From Limnoperna fortunei (taxonomy: Eukaryota; Mollusca; Bivalvia; Mytilida; Modiolidae): DNA of 64,000 nt. Where the stretch lies: assembly GCA_944474755.1 (NCBI GenBank), contig OX104125.1, forward strand, positions 49,959,346 to 50,023,345. The letters run 5' to 3'. A program made the position numbers and the translations under genes. Below the pieces are notes generated by a model. That model ran no database searches, was not told the origin of the DNA, and worked only from the letters and a program-made list of their open reading frames with translations. Below are positions 32,795-46,800 of the stretch, one piece after another (position 1 is the stretch's first letter; the number at the start of each line of letters is the position of its first letter).

Positions 32795-33640
32795 TATATC
32801 GACTTATCTCACATGACATCACACAGACACATCTCACATGACATCACACTGACACATCTCACATGACATCACATTCACTGACACATCTCACATGACATCA
32901 CACCTACATATCTCACATGACATCACACCCATACATCTCACATGACATTACACCGACATATCTCACATGACATCACACCCACACATCTCACATGACATCA
33001 CACCGACACATCTCACATGACATCACACCGACACATCTCACATGACATCACACCAACAAATGACATCACACCGACACATCTCACATGACATCACACCAAC
33101 ACATCTCACATCACATCACACCGACACATCTCACATCAGATCACACCAACACACCTCACATCACATAACAACGACACATCTCACATGACATCTTACATCA
33201 CATCACACTGACACATTTCACATCACATCACAACGACACATCTCACATGACATCACACCAACACATCTCACATGACATCACACCAACACATCTCACATGA
33301 CATAACACCGACACATCTCACATGACATCACACCTACATGACATCACACTGACACATCTCACATGACATCACACCAACACATCTCACATGACATAACACC
33401 GACACAGCTCACATGACTTCACACCCACATGACATCACACTGACACATGACATCACACTGACACATCTCACATGACATCACACCAACACATCTCACATGA
33501 CATCACACCAACACATCTCACATGACATAACACAGACACAGCTCACACGACATCACACCCACATGACATCACACTGACACATGACATCACACCGACACAT
33601 CTCACATGACATCACAACGACACATCTCACAATGAGATAT
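32795..33640. repeat. 25-bp ACATCTCACATGACATC minisatellite
   Basis: About 33 units of the form CACATCTCACATGACATC, ACACCGA, with internal deletions giving 15-16-bp partial units (CCCACATGACATCACACTG). The strand is almost free of G outside ATGA and CGA. It has strong A/C strand asymmetry. Confidence 0.95.
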
Positions 33641-34330
33641 ATCATCCAACAGGGACAGGTGTCACCTTACACAGTCTAGTCCTTGGAAAAACATAACTGA
33701 AAAACCAGTTTTGTGAATAAGTTTCCAATTATTTTAATCATTTCATGTACACATTTTATTAAAAGTAAATCATTTAACAGAGTAATCATATTGATTACAA
33801 AAGAATACAAAATAATTGACATCATTTTTATTACATGGTATCACTAATACACATAGACAGTAAAATACATGATGTTATTGTAAAATAACCAATACAGTGA
33901 ATATAATACATGTACTGTTGACATTGTCAGTTAAATAAAAAAATATGTAAATTATTTACATGATGTGTATTATCTTTCACTAATTCTTTACATATTCACA
34001 CTATTCAATACATTCAAGGAGAAGTCCTACAATTATAAATCATTACTAGACCAGTTCATGTAAAAGCCATTTAACAGAGTAATTATATTGATTACAAAAG
34101 AGTACACAGAAATTGACATTACCTTTAAATAGTAACTATTTATATAAGATGTCTAATTATAGATATTTAGGTCAATAGGTCAATTCAATCATTCTAAACA
34201 TATCAGCTTTCATACTATATTGGACATTTATTTAAGAGTTCATTATTCAGAATATTATCTTTAATTCTTGACATATTCACAATATTTACATGTAGTTATT
34301 TAATACATTGATACACATTGTTTACATCCA
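33641..34330. other. AT-rich flank downstream of the propeller gene
   Basis: Probably 3' flanking or UTR sequence of the minus-strand gene. Two diverged direct copies of about 60 bp (CATTTAACAGAGTAAT..TATTGATTACAAAAGA) occur at about 33768-33830 and 34062-34125. Confidence 0.4.
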
Positions 34331-34950
34331 GTGATCAATAACAACAGATAAGTCAGACAAATGTAAACTACATGATCACTTCCTGGTGTCAATCAGAATA
34401 TATTGTAATGTGGATTATTTATACTTTTTTATAAACATAAACATTGTCATCACGACCAATAACAACAGATAAGTCAGACATATGTAAACTACATGATCAC
34501 TTCCTGGTGTCAATCAGAATATATTGTAATGTGGATTATTTATACTTTCTTATAAACATAAACATTGTCATGACAACCAATAACAACAGATAAGTCAGAC
34601 ATATGTAAACTACATGATCACTTCCTGGTGTCAATCAGAATATATTGTAATGTGGATTATTTATACTTTTTTATAAACATAAACATTGTCATGACAACCA
34701 ATAACAACAGATAAGTCAGACATATGTAAACTACATGATCACTTCCTGGTGACAGAATATATTGTAATGTGGATTATTTATACTTTCTTATAAACATAAA
34801 CATTGTCATGCTGACCAATAACAACAGATAAGTTAGACATATGTAAACTACATGATCACTTCCTGGTGTCAATCAGAATATATTGTAATGTGGATTATTT
34901 ATACTTTCTTATAAACATAAACATTGTCATGACAACCAATAACAACAGAT
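34331..34950 (-). repeat. 121-bp tandem repeat carrying the gene's C-terminal codons
   Basis: Units begin (CATGATCACTTCCTGG) at 34371, 34492, 34613, 34734 and 34851, with spacings of 121, 121, 121 and 117. A partial unit lies at the left edge. On the minus strand each unit contains TCTGTTGTTATTGG, then codons for DNVYVYKKV and a TAA stop. The same end occurs in the live gene at 34899-34945. So the array consists of copies of the gene's own terminal coding sequence plus some 3' UTR. Confidence 0.9.
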
Positions 34951-35766
34951 TTAGACAGTGAATTATAACATATATATGGAGACCAAATAGATGATAATGG
35001 TATCTGTGAAATAATAACCTGACTGTGTTTACCATCAGGACTAATCCTGAGTACATTGTTAGACTCATCACATATAACAAGTACATGTCCTTCATCATCT
35101 GTTGTAATTCCCAGTGGTCTTCTCATGTTAGGATCAGTAAATGTAAACAAAGTGTTCCCCACTGTATCAATACAGTACAACTTATCCCAGTCAGTATAGT
35201 AGATACGTCCTGCCTCACCACCACAGATATACCTTGGTATTACACCTACTGGTATTGTACGTGTTACCTCACCTGACATGTTCATTACCTTTATTGTTCC
35301 TTCATAACAGCCTACAAACAGCTGGTTATCTCTGTACATGATACCATGACACCACAACTTTACATCAGTATGTTGTATAACTTGTCTCTGTCTGACATCT
35401 ACTATCACTACAGTAGTATAATATAATGTAACAGCTACAGTGTTGTTGTCTACTACAGCTATACACCATGGTATACCAGGTAATGGAATGGTATGTTGTT
35501 GTTGTCCTGTTATATTACATGTTACTAATTGTTTACCATCATTATCAGCTATAACTAACACATCATCATGTAACACCTTTATATCACTGATCTCCTTTAA
35601 AATGACCTTGAAGTTATAATCCAGTGAATACATGTCCTGTACATGTTGTACAATGTGATATTTAGTATCTGTTGATTTTCTGTGTTGATTGTTACAGTCC
35701 TGACACATAGATCTATGACAGTCATGACACCAGTATACAGATGGTTCCTTGTCACAGACATGACAC
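34899..35766 (-). CDS. B-box / beta-propeller (TRIM/NHL-like) protein, last exon
   Basis: The terminal exon of a cytoplasmic TRIM-like protein. A splice acceptor (TTTACAG) precedes 35766. The first in-frame codons give a B-box zinc finger: CHVC, then CHDC, then CQDCNNQH (C-x2-C-x8-C-x2-C-x4-C-x2-C pattern). The remaining 230 or so residues form repeated strands typical of NHL/TolB-like propellers, e.g. VLHDDVLVIADNDGKQLVTC, LFVGCYEGTIKVMNMSG, GRIYYTDWDKLYCID, RRPLGITTDDEGHVLVICDE and VVIGCHDNVYVYKKV before the stop at 34899-34901. The ATG at 35708 lies inside the B box and is not the start. There is no clear coiled coil between B box and propeller. In the TRIM family B boxes mediate assembly and propellers bind protein or RNA, and bivalves have many such genes. 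Any RING or earlier exon lies upstream, within or beyond the satellite, or is absent. Confidence 0.85.
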
Positions 35767-36338
35767 CTGTAAAGGATTTATATAAATGTAATACCATAAT
35801 TATGACATAAAAAGCAATTGAACTTTAAATTATACAAAGTAAACAAAACATCATGATGTGTGTCTCTCCATTTAAATAGATGACCTCAATATTAGCGTTA
35901 ATTTATATAAAATGTAACATTCTAATGATTCAAGCTATTATTGTGTATAATTATATAAAGTAAACATAATAAAATAACAGTCACAATATGTCTGTTTTTA
36001 AATAGGTCACATGATGACAACTTGAATCTTTAAACTTGTGTGGTAGTAACAATGCAGTGTACAATGAAATAAACATTTAAGGTAACATATTTAGTTCCAT
36101 GTGTTAATGGTTATAGTCCTGACACAGAGATGACTTCATGATTAATATCAATAAATTACACTATACTAACTTGAATAATTATATCTTTCAAACTTGTGTC
36201 ATAAAAATCACAACAACCAGGGGTGGGGACTTAAAATATGATGTTTGTGGTAATGTTCATACTGTGGTAAAGTTTGAAATAATAAGTAGTTACATTCCCT
36301 ATAGGTAGTAACATGGAAAGGTTTTATATACAAATTAG
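35767..36338. other. Intron or 5' flank of the propeller gene
   Basis: AT-rich, with loosely repeated segments (ATTATAcAAAGTAAACA near 35831 and 35949; TTTAAATAGaTgACcTcA versus TTTAAATAGGTCACATGA). At 36095-36140 a piece resembles the B-box coding sequence on the minus strand (CTGTGTCAGGACTATAACC). No other exon could be supported. Confidence 0.5.
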
Positions 36339-36397
36339 TTCATGTGACCGCTGAAAGGTATTTACTTGTAAACCCATCTGCTTGACCCCTGTAATTA

Positions 36398-39300
36398 CTT
36401 CCTGTCCATGTGACCCCTGTAAGGTATTTACTTGTAAACCCATCTGCTTGACCCCTGTAATTCCTACTTGTTCATGTGACCCCTGTAAGGTATTTACTTG
36501 TAAACCCATCTGCTTGACCCCTGTAATTACTACTTGTTCATGTGACCCCTGTAAGGTATTTACTTGTAAACCCATCTGTTTGACCCCTGTAATTACTACT
36601 TGTTCATGTGACCCCTGTAAGGTATTTACTTGTAAACCCATCTGCTTGACCCCTGTAATTACTACCTGTCCATGTGACCCCTGTAAGGTATTTACTTGTA
36701 AACCCATCTGCTTGACCCCTGTAATTACTACCTGTCCATGTGACCCCTGTAAGGTATTTACTTGTAAACCCATCTGCTTGACCCCTGTAATTACTACTTG
36801 TTCATGTGACCCCTGTAAGGTATTTACTTGTAAACCCATCTGTTTGACCCCTGTAATTACTACCTGTCCATGTGACCCTTGTAAGATATTTACTTGTAAA
36901 CCCATCTGCTTGACCCCCTGTAATTACCACCTGTCCATGTGACCCCTGTAAGGTATTTACTTGTAAACCCATCTGCTTGACCCCTGTAATTACTACCTGT
37001 CCATGTGACCCCTGTAAGGTATTTACTTGTAAACCCATCTGCTTGACCCCTGTAATTACTACTTGTTCATGTGACCCCTGTAAGGTATTTACTTGTAAAC
37101 CCATCTGCTTGACCCCTGTAATTACTACCTGTCCATGTGACCCCTGTAAGGTATTTACTTGTTAACCCATCTGCTTGACCCCTGTAATTACCACCTGTCC
37201 ATGTGACCCTTGTAAGGTATTTACTTGTAAACCCATCTGCTTGACCCCTGTAATTACTACCTGTCCATGTGACCCCTGTAAGGTATTTACTTGTAAACCC
37301 ATCTGCTTGACACCTGTAATTACTACTTGTTCATGTGACCCTTGTAAGATATTTACTTGTAAACCCATCTGCTTGACCCCTGTAATTACTTCCTGTCCAT
37401 GTGACCCCTGTAAGGTATTTACTTGTAAACCCATCTGCTTGACCCCTGTAATTCCTACTTGCTCATGTGACCCCTGTAAGGTCTTTACTTGTAAACCCAT
37501 CTGCTTGGCCCCTGTAATTACTACTTGTTCATGTGACCCCTGTAAGGTATTTACTTGTAAACCCATCTGTTTGACCCCTGTAATTACTACTTGTTCATGT
37601 GACCCCTGTAAGGTATTTACTTGTAAACCCATCTGCTTGACCCCTGTAATTACTACCTGTCCATGTGACCCCTGTAAGGTATTTACTTGTAAACCCATCT
37701 GTTTGACCCCTGTAATTACTACCTGTCCATGTGACCCCTGTAAGGTATTTACTTGTAAACCCATCTGCTTGACCCCTGTAATTACTACTTGTTCATGTGA
37801 CCCCTGTAAGGTATTTACTTGTAAACCCATCTGTTTGACCCCTGTAATTACTACCTGTCCATGTGACCCTTGTAAGATATTTACTTGTAAACCCATCTGC
37901 TTGACCCCCTGTAATTACCACCTGTCCATGTGACCCCTGTAAGGTATTTACTTGTAAACCCATCTGCTTGACCCCTGTAATTACTACCTGTCCATGTGAC
38001 CCCTGTAAGGTATTTACTTGTAAACCCATCTGCTTGACCCCTGTAATTACTACCTGTCCATGTGACCCCTGTAAGGTATTTACTTGTAAACCCATCTGCT
38101 TGACCCCTGTAATTACTACTTGTTCATGTGACCCCTGTAAGGTATTTACTTGTAAACCCATCTGTTTGACCCCTGTAATTACTACCTGTCCATGTGACCC
38201 TTGTAAGATATTTACTTGTAAACCCATCTGCTTGACCCCCTGTAATTACCACCTGTCCATGTGACCCCTGTAAGGTATTTACTTGTAAACCCATCTGCTT
38301 GACCCCTGTAATTACTACCTGTCCATGTGACCCCTGTAAGGTATTTACTTGTAAACCCATCTGCTTGACCCCTGTAATTACTACTTGTTCATGTGACCCC
38401 TGTAAGGTATTTACTTGTAAACCCATCTGCTTGACCCCTGTAATTACTACCTGTCCATGTGACCCCTGTAAGGTATTTACTTGTTAACCCATCTGCTTGA
38501 CCCCTGTAATTACCACCTGTCCATGTGACCCTTGTAAGGTATTTACTTGTAAACCCATCTGCTTGACCCCTGTAATTACTACCTGTCCATGTGACCCCTG
38601 TAAGGTATTTACTTGTAAACCCATCTGCTTGACACCTGTAATTACTACTTGTTCATGTGACCCTTGTAAGATATTTACTTGTAAACCCATCTGCTTGACC
38701 CCTGTAATTACTTCCTGTCCATGTGACCCCTGTAAGGTATTTACTTGTAAACCCATCTGCTTGACCCCTGTAATTCCTACTTGCTCATGTGACCCCTGTA
38801 AGGTCTTTACTTGTAAACCCATCTGCTTGGCCCCTGTAATTACTACTTGTTCATGTGACCCCTGTAAGGTATTTACTTGTAAACCCATCTGTTTGACCCC
38901 TGTAATTACTACTTGTTCATGTGACCCCTGTAAGGTATTTACTTGTAAACCCATCTGCTTGACCCCTGTAATTACTACCTGTCCATGTGACCCCTGTAAG
39001 GTATTTACTTGTAAACCCATCTGTTTGACCCCTGTAATTACTACCTGTCCATGTGACCCCTGTAAGGTATTTACTTGTAAACCCATCTGCTTGACCCCTG
39101 TAATTACTACTTGTTCATGTGACCCCTGTAAGGTATTTACTTGTAAACCCATCTGTTTGACCCCTGTAATTACTACCTGTCCATGTGACCCTTGTAAGAT
39201 ATTTACTTGTAAACCCATCTGCTTGACCCCCTGTAATTACCACCTGTCCATGTGACCCCTGTAAGGTATTTACTTGTAAACCCATCTGCTTGACCCCTGT

Positions 39301-40400
39301 AATTACTACCTGTCCATGTGACCCCTGTAAGGTATTTACTTGTAAACCCATCTGCTTGACCCCTGTAATTACTACTTGTTCATGTGACCCCTGTAAGGTA
39401 TTTACTTGTAAACCCATCTGCTTGACCCCTGTAATTACTACCTGTCCATGTGACCCCTGTAAGGTATTTACTTGTTAACCCATCTGCTTGACCCCTGTAA
39501 TTACCACCTGTCCATGTGACCCTTGTAAGGTATTTACTTGTAAACCCATCTGCTTGACCCCTGTAATTACTACCTGTCCATGTGACCCCTGTAAGGTATT
39601 TACTTGTAAACCCATCTGCTTGACACCTGTAATTACTACTTGTTCATGTGACCCTTGTAAGATATTTACTTGTAAACCCATCTGCTTGACCCCTGTAATT
39701 ACTTCCTGTCCATGTGACCCCTGTAAGGTATTTACTTGTAAACCCATCTGCCTGACCCCTGTAATTCCTACTTGATCATGTGACCCCTGTAAGGTATTTA
39801 CTTGTAAACCCATCTGCTTGACCCCTGTAATTACTACTTGTTCATGTGACCCCTGTAAGGTATTTACTTGTAAACCCATCTGCTTGACCCCTGTAATTAC
39901 TACCTGTCCATGTGACCCCTGTAAGGTATTTACTTGTAAACCCATCTGTTTGACCCCTGTAATTACTACCTGTCCATGTGACCCCTGTAAGGTATTTACT
40001 TGTAAACCCATCTGCTTGACCCCTGTAATTACTACTTGTTCATGTGACCCCTGTAAGGTATTTACTTGTAAACCCATCTGTTTGACCCCTGTAATTACTA
40101 CCTGTCCATGTGACCCTTGTAAGATATTTACTTGTAAACCCATCTGCTTCACCCCCTGTAATTACCACCTGTCCATGTGACCCCTGTAAGGTATTTACTT
40201 GTAAACCCATCTGCTTGACCCCTGTAATTACTACCTGTCCATGTGACCCCTGTAAGGTATTTACTTGTAAACCCATCTGCTTGACCCCTGTAATTACTAC
40301 TTGTTCATGTGACCCCTGTAAGGTATTTACTTGTAAACCCATCTGCTTGACCCCTGTAATTACTACCTGTCCATGTGACCCCTGTAAGGTATTTACTTGT
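36398..40400. repeat. Higher-order repeat zone, 991/1322-bp periods
   Basis: The rare marker ACTTCCTGTCC occurs near 36398, 37389, 38711 and 39702, spaced 991, 1322 and 991. The long period exceeds the short by 331, equal to five monomers plus one base, so the 1322 form is the 991 form with an extra 331-bp block. The 331-bp block carries the one-base C gain TGACCCCCTG. Confidence 0.9.
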
Positions 40401-40809
40401 TAACCCATGTGCTTGACCCCTGTAATTACCACCTGTCCATGTGACCCTTGTAAGGTATTTACTTGTAAACCCATCTGCTTGACCCCTGTAATTACTACCT
40501 GTCCATGTGACCCCTGTAAGGTATTTACTTGTAAACCCATCTGCTTGACACCTGTAATTACTACTTGTTCATGTGACCCTTGTAAGATATTTACTTGTAA
40601 ACCCATCTGCTTGACCCCTGTAATTACTACCTGTCCATGTGACCCCTGTAAGGTATTTACTTGTAAACCCATCTGTTTGACCCCTGTAATTACTACTTGT
40701 TCATGTGACCCCTGTAAGGTATTTACTTGTAAACCCATCTGCTCGACCCCTGTAATTGCTACCTGTCCATGTGACCCTTGTAAGGTATTTACTTGTAAAT
40801 CCATCTGCT

Positions 40810-43800
40810 TGACCCCTGTAATTACTACCTGTCCATGTGACCGCTGTAAGATATTTACTTGTAAACCCATCTGCTTGACCCCTGTAATTACTACCTGTCC
40901 ATGTGACCCCTGTAAGGTATTTACTTGTAAACCCATCTGCTTGACCCCTGTAATTACTATCTGTCCATGTGACCCCTGTAAGGTATTTACTTGTAAACCC
41001 ATCTGCTTGACCCCTGTAATTACTACTTGTTCATGTGACCCCTGTAAGGTATTTACTTGTAAACCCATCTGCTCGACCCCTGTAATTACTACCTGTCCAT
41101 GTGACCGCTGTAAGGTATTTACTTGTAAATCCATCTGCTTGACCCCTGTAATTACTACCTGTCCATGTGACCCCTGTAAGGTATTTACTTGTAAACCCAT
41201 CTGTTTGACCCCTGTAATTACTACTTGTTCATGTGACCCCTGTAAGGTATTTACTTGTAAACCCTCTGCTTAATCCGCTGTAATTACTACTTGTTCATGT
41301 GACCCCTGTAAGGTATTTACTTGTAAACCCATCTGCTTGACCCCCTGTAATTACTACTTGTTCATGTGACCCCTGTAAGGTATTTACTTGTAAACCCATC
41401 TGTTTGACCCTTGTAATTACTACCTGCCCATGTGACCCCTGTAAGGTATTTACTTGTAAACCCATCTGCTTGACCCCTGTAATTACTACTTGTTCATGTG
41501 ACCCCTGTAAGGTATTTACTTGTAAACCCATCTGCTTGACCCCTGTAATTACTACCTGTCCATGTGACCCCTGTAAGGTATTTACTTGTAAACCCATCTG
41601 TTTGACCCCTGTAATTACTACTTGTTCATGTGACCCCTGTAAGGTATTTACTTGTAAACCCATCTGCTCGACCCCTGTAATTACTACCTGTCCATGTGAC
41701 CCTTGTAAGGTATTTACTTGTAAATCCATCTGCTTGACCCCTGTAATTACTACCTGTCCATGTGACCGCTGTAAGATATTTACTTGTAAACCCATCTGCT
41801 TGACCCCTGTAATTACTACCTGTCCATGTGACCCCTGTAAGGTATTTACTTGTAAACCCATCTGCTTGACCCCTGTAATTACTACCTGTCCATGTGACCC
41901 CTGTAAGGTATTTACTTGTAAACCCATCTGCTTGACCCCTGTAATTACTACTTGTTCATGTGACCCCTTTAAGGTATTTACTTGTAAACCCATCTGCTCG
42001 ACCCCTGTAATTACTACCTGTCCATGTGACCGCTGTAAGGTATTTACTTGTAAATCCATCTGCTTGACCCCTGTAATTACTACCTGTCCATGTGACCCCT
42101 GTAAGGTATTTACTTATAAACCCATCTGTTTGACCCCTGTAATTACTACTTGTTCATGTGACCCCCGTAAGGTATTTACTTGTAAACCCTCTGCTTAATC
42201 CGCTGTAATTACTACTTGTTCATGTGACCCCTGTAAGGTATTTACTTGTAAACCCATCTGCTTGACCCCTGTAATTACTACTTGTTCATGTGACCCCTGT
42301 AAGGTATTTACTTGTAAACCCATCTGTTTGACCCCTGTAATTACTACCTGTCCATGTGACCCTTGTAAGATATTTACTTGTAAACCCATCTGCTTGACCC
42401 CCTGTAATTACCACCTGTCCATGTGACCCCTGTAAGGTATTTACTTGTAAACCCATCTGCTTGACCCCTGTAATTACTACCTGTCCATGTGACCCCTGTA
42501 AGGTATTTACTTGTAAACCCATCTGCTTGACCCCTGTAATTACTACTTGTTCATGTGACCCCTGAAAGGTATTTACTTGTAAACCCATCTGCTTGACCCC
42601 TGTAATTACTACCTGTCCATGTGACCCCTGTAAGGTATTTACTTGTTAACCCATCTGCTTGACCCCTGTAATTACCACCTGTCCATGTGACCCTTGTAAG
42701 GTATTTACTTGTAAACCCATCTGCTTGACCCCTGTAATTACTACCTGTCCATGTGACCCCTGTAAGGTATTTACTTGTAAACCCATCTGCTTGACCCCTG
42801 TAATTACTACTTGTTCATGTGACCCCTGTAAGGTATTTACTTGTAAACATATCTGCTCGACCCCTATAATTACTACCTGTCCATGTGACCGCTGTAAGGT
42901 ATTTACTTGTAAATCCATCTGCTTGACCCCTGTAATTACTACCTGTCCATGTGACCCCTGTAAGGTATTTACTTGTAAACCCATCTGTTTGACCCCTGTA
43001 ATTACTACTTGTTCATGTGACCCCTGTAAGGTATTTACTTGTAAACCCTCTGCTTAATCCGCTGTAATTACTACTTGTTCATGTGACCCCTGTAAGGTAT
43101 TTACTTGTAAACCCATCTGCTTGACCCCCTATAATTACTACTTGTTCATGTGACCCCTGTAAGGTATTTACTTGTAAACCCATCTGTTTGACCCTTGTAA
43201 TTACTACCTGCCCATGTGACCCCTGTAAGGTATTTACTTGTAAACCCATCTGCTTGACCCCTGTAATTACTACTTGTTCATGTGACCCCTGTAAGGTATT
43301 TACTTGTAAACCCATCTGCTTGACCCCTGTAATTACTACCTGTCCATGTGACCCCTGTAAGGTATTTACTTGTAAACCCATCTGTTTGACCCCTGTAATT
43401 ACTACTTGTTCATGTGACCCCTGTAAGGTATTTACTTGTAAACCCATCTGCTCGACCCCTGTAATTACTACCTGTCCATGTGACCCTTGTAAGGTATTTA
43501 CTTGTAAATCCATCTGCTTGACCCCTGTAATTACTACCTGTCCATGTGACCGCTGTAAGATATTTACTTGTAAACCCATCTGCTTGACCCTGTAATTACT
43601 ACCTGTCCATGTGACCCCTGTAAGGTATTTACTTGTAAACCCATCTGCTTGACCCCTGTAATTACTACCTGTCCATGTGACCCCTGTAAGGTATTTACTT
43701 GTAAACCCATCTGCTTGACCCCTGTAATTACTACTTGTTCATGTGACCCCTGTAAGGTATTTACTTGTAAACCCATCTGCTCGACCCCTGTAATTACTAC

Positions 43801-46800
43801 CTGTCCATGTGACCGCTGTAAGGTATTTACTTGTAAATCCATCTGCTTGACCCCTGTAATTACTACCTGTCCATGTGACCCCTGTAAGGTATTTACTTGT
43901 AAACCCATCTGTTTGACCCCTGTAATTACTACTTGTTCATGTGACCCCTGTAAGGTATTTACTTGTAAACCCTCTGCTTAATCCGCTGTAATTACTACTT
44001 GTTCATGTGACCCCTGTAAGATATTTACTTGTAAACCCATCTGCTTGACCCCCTGTAATTACTACTTGTTCATGTGACCCCTGTAAGGTATTTACTTGTA
44101 AACCCATCTGTTTGACCCTTGTAATTACTACCTGCCCATGTGACCCCTGTAAGGTATTTACTTGTAAACCCATCTGCTTGACCCCTGTAATTACTACCTG
44201 TCCATGTGACCCCTGTAAGGTATTTACTTGTAAACCCATCTGCTTGACCCCTGTAATTACTACTTGTTCATGTGACCCCTGTAAGGTATTTACTTGTAAA
44301 CCCATCTGTTTCACCCCTGTAATTACTACCTGTCCATGTGACCCTTGTAAGATATTTACTTGTAAACCCATCTGCTTGACCCCCTGTAATTACCACCTGT
44401 CCATGTGACCCCTGTAAGGTATTTACTTGTAAACCCATCTGCTTGACCCCTGTAATTACTACCTGTCCATGTGACCCCTGTAAGGTATTTACTTGTAAAC
44501 CCATCTGCTTGACCCCTGTAATTACTACTTGTTCATGTGACCCCTGAAAGGTATTTACTTGTAAACCCATCTGCTTGACCCCTGTAATTACTACCTGTCC
44601 ATGTGACCGCTGTAAGATATTTACTTGTAAACCCATCTGCTTGACCCCTGTAATTACTACCTGTCCATGTGACCCCTGTAAGGTATTTACTTGTAAACCC
44701 ATCTGCTTGACCCCTGTAATTACTATCTGTCCATGTGACCCCTGTAAGGTATTTACTTGTAAACCCATCTGCTTGACCCCTGTAATTACTACTTGTTCAT
44801 GTGACCCCTGTAAGGTATTTACTTGTAAACCCATCTGCTCGACCCCTGTAATTACTACCTGTCCATGTGACCGCTGTAAGGTATTTACTTGTAAATCCAT
44901 CTGCTTGACCCCTGTAATTACTACCTGTCCATGTGACCTCTGTAAGGTATTTACTTGTAAACCCATCTGTTTGACCCCTGTAATTACTACTTGTTCATGT
45001 GACCCCTGTAAGGTATTTACTTGTAAACCCTCTGCTTAATCCGCTGTAATTACTACTTGTTCATGTGACCCCTGTAAGGTATTTACTTGTAAACCCATCT
45101 GCTTGACCCCCTGTAATTACTACTTGTTCATGTGACCCCTGTAAGGTATTTACTTGTAAACCCATCTGTTTGACCCTTGTAATTACTACCTGCCCATGTG
45201 ACCCCTGTAAGGTATTTACTTGTAAACCCATCTGCTTGACCCCTGTAATTACTACTTGTTCATGTGACCCCTGTAAGGTATTTACTTGTAAACCCATCTG
45301 CTTGACCCCTGTAATTACTACCTGTCCATGTGACCCCTGTAAGGTATTTACTTGTAAACCCATCTGTTTGACCCCTGTAATTACTACTTGTTCATGTGAC
45401 CCCTGTAAGGTATTTACTTGTAAACCCATCTGCTCGACCCCTGTAATTACTACCTGTCCATGTGACCCTTGTAAGGTATTTACTTGTAAATCCATCTGCT
45501 TGACCCCTGTAATTACTACCTGTCCATGTGACCGCTGTAAGATATTTACTTGTAAACCCATCTGCTTGACCCCTGTAATTACTACCTGTCCAGGTGACCC
45601 CTGTAAGGTATTTACTTGTAAACCCATCTGCTTGACCCCTGTAATTACTACCTGTCCATGTGACCCCTGTAAGGTATTTACTTGTAAACCCATCTGCTTG
45701 ACCCCTGTAATTACTACTTGTTCATGTGACCCCTGTAAGGTATTTACTTGTAAACCCATCTGCTCGACCCCTGTAATTACTACCTGTCCATGTGACCGCT
45801 GTAAGGTATTTACTTGTAAATCCATCTGCTTGACCCCTGTAATTACTACCTGTCCATGTGACCCCTGTAAGGTATTTACTTATAAACCCATCTGTTTGAC
45901 CCCTGTAATTACTACTTGTTCATGTGACCCCTGTAAGGTATTTACTTGTAAACCCTCTGCTTAATCCGCTGTAATTACTACTTGTTCATGTGACCCCTGT
46001 AAGGTATTTACTTGTAAACCCATCTGCTTGACACCTGTAATTACTACTTGTTCATGTGACCCCTGTAAGGTATTTACTTGTAAACCCATCTGTTTGACCC
46101 CTGTAATTACTACCTGTCCATGTGACCCTTGTAAGATATTTACTTGTAAACCCATCTGCTTGACCCCCTGTAATTACCACCTGTCCATGTGACCCCTGTA
46201 AGGTATTTACTTGTAAACCCATCTGCTTGACCCCTGTAATTACTACCTGTCCATGTGACCCCTGTAAGGTATTTACTTGTAAACCCATCTGCTTGACCCC
46301 TGTAATTACTACTTGTTCATGTGACCCCTGAAAGGTATTTACTTGTAAACCCATCTGCTTGACCCCTGTAATTACTACCTGTCCATGTGACCCCTGTAAG
46401 GTATTTACTTGTTAACCCATCTGCTTGACCCCTGTAATTACCACCTGTCCATGTGACCCTTGTAAGGTATTTACTTGTAAACCCATCTGCTTGACCCCTG
46501 TAATTACTACCTGTCCATGTGACCCCTGTAAGGTATTTACTTGTAAACCCATCTGCTTGACCCCTGTAATTACTACTTGTTCATGTGACCCCTGTAAGGT
46601 ATTTACTTGTAAACATATCTGCTCGACCCCTATAATTACTACCTGTCCATGTGACCGCTGTATGGTATTTACTTGTAAATCCATCTGCTTGACCCCTGTA
46701 ATTACTACCTGTCCATGTGACCCCTGTAAGGTATTTACTTGTAAACCCATCTGTTTGACCCCTGTAATTACTACTTGTTCATGTGACCCCTGTAAGGTAT

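Noticed and set aside
34899..35708. Complete 269-residue protein starting at the ATG at 35708
   Set aside because: The frame is open upstream through zinc-binding cysteines of a B box to a splice acceptor at 35767-35768, so that ATG is internal.
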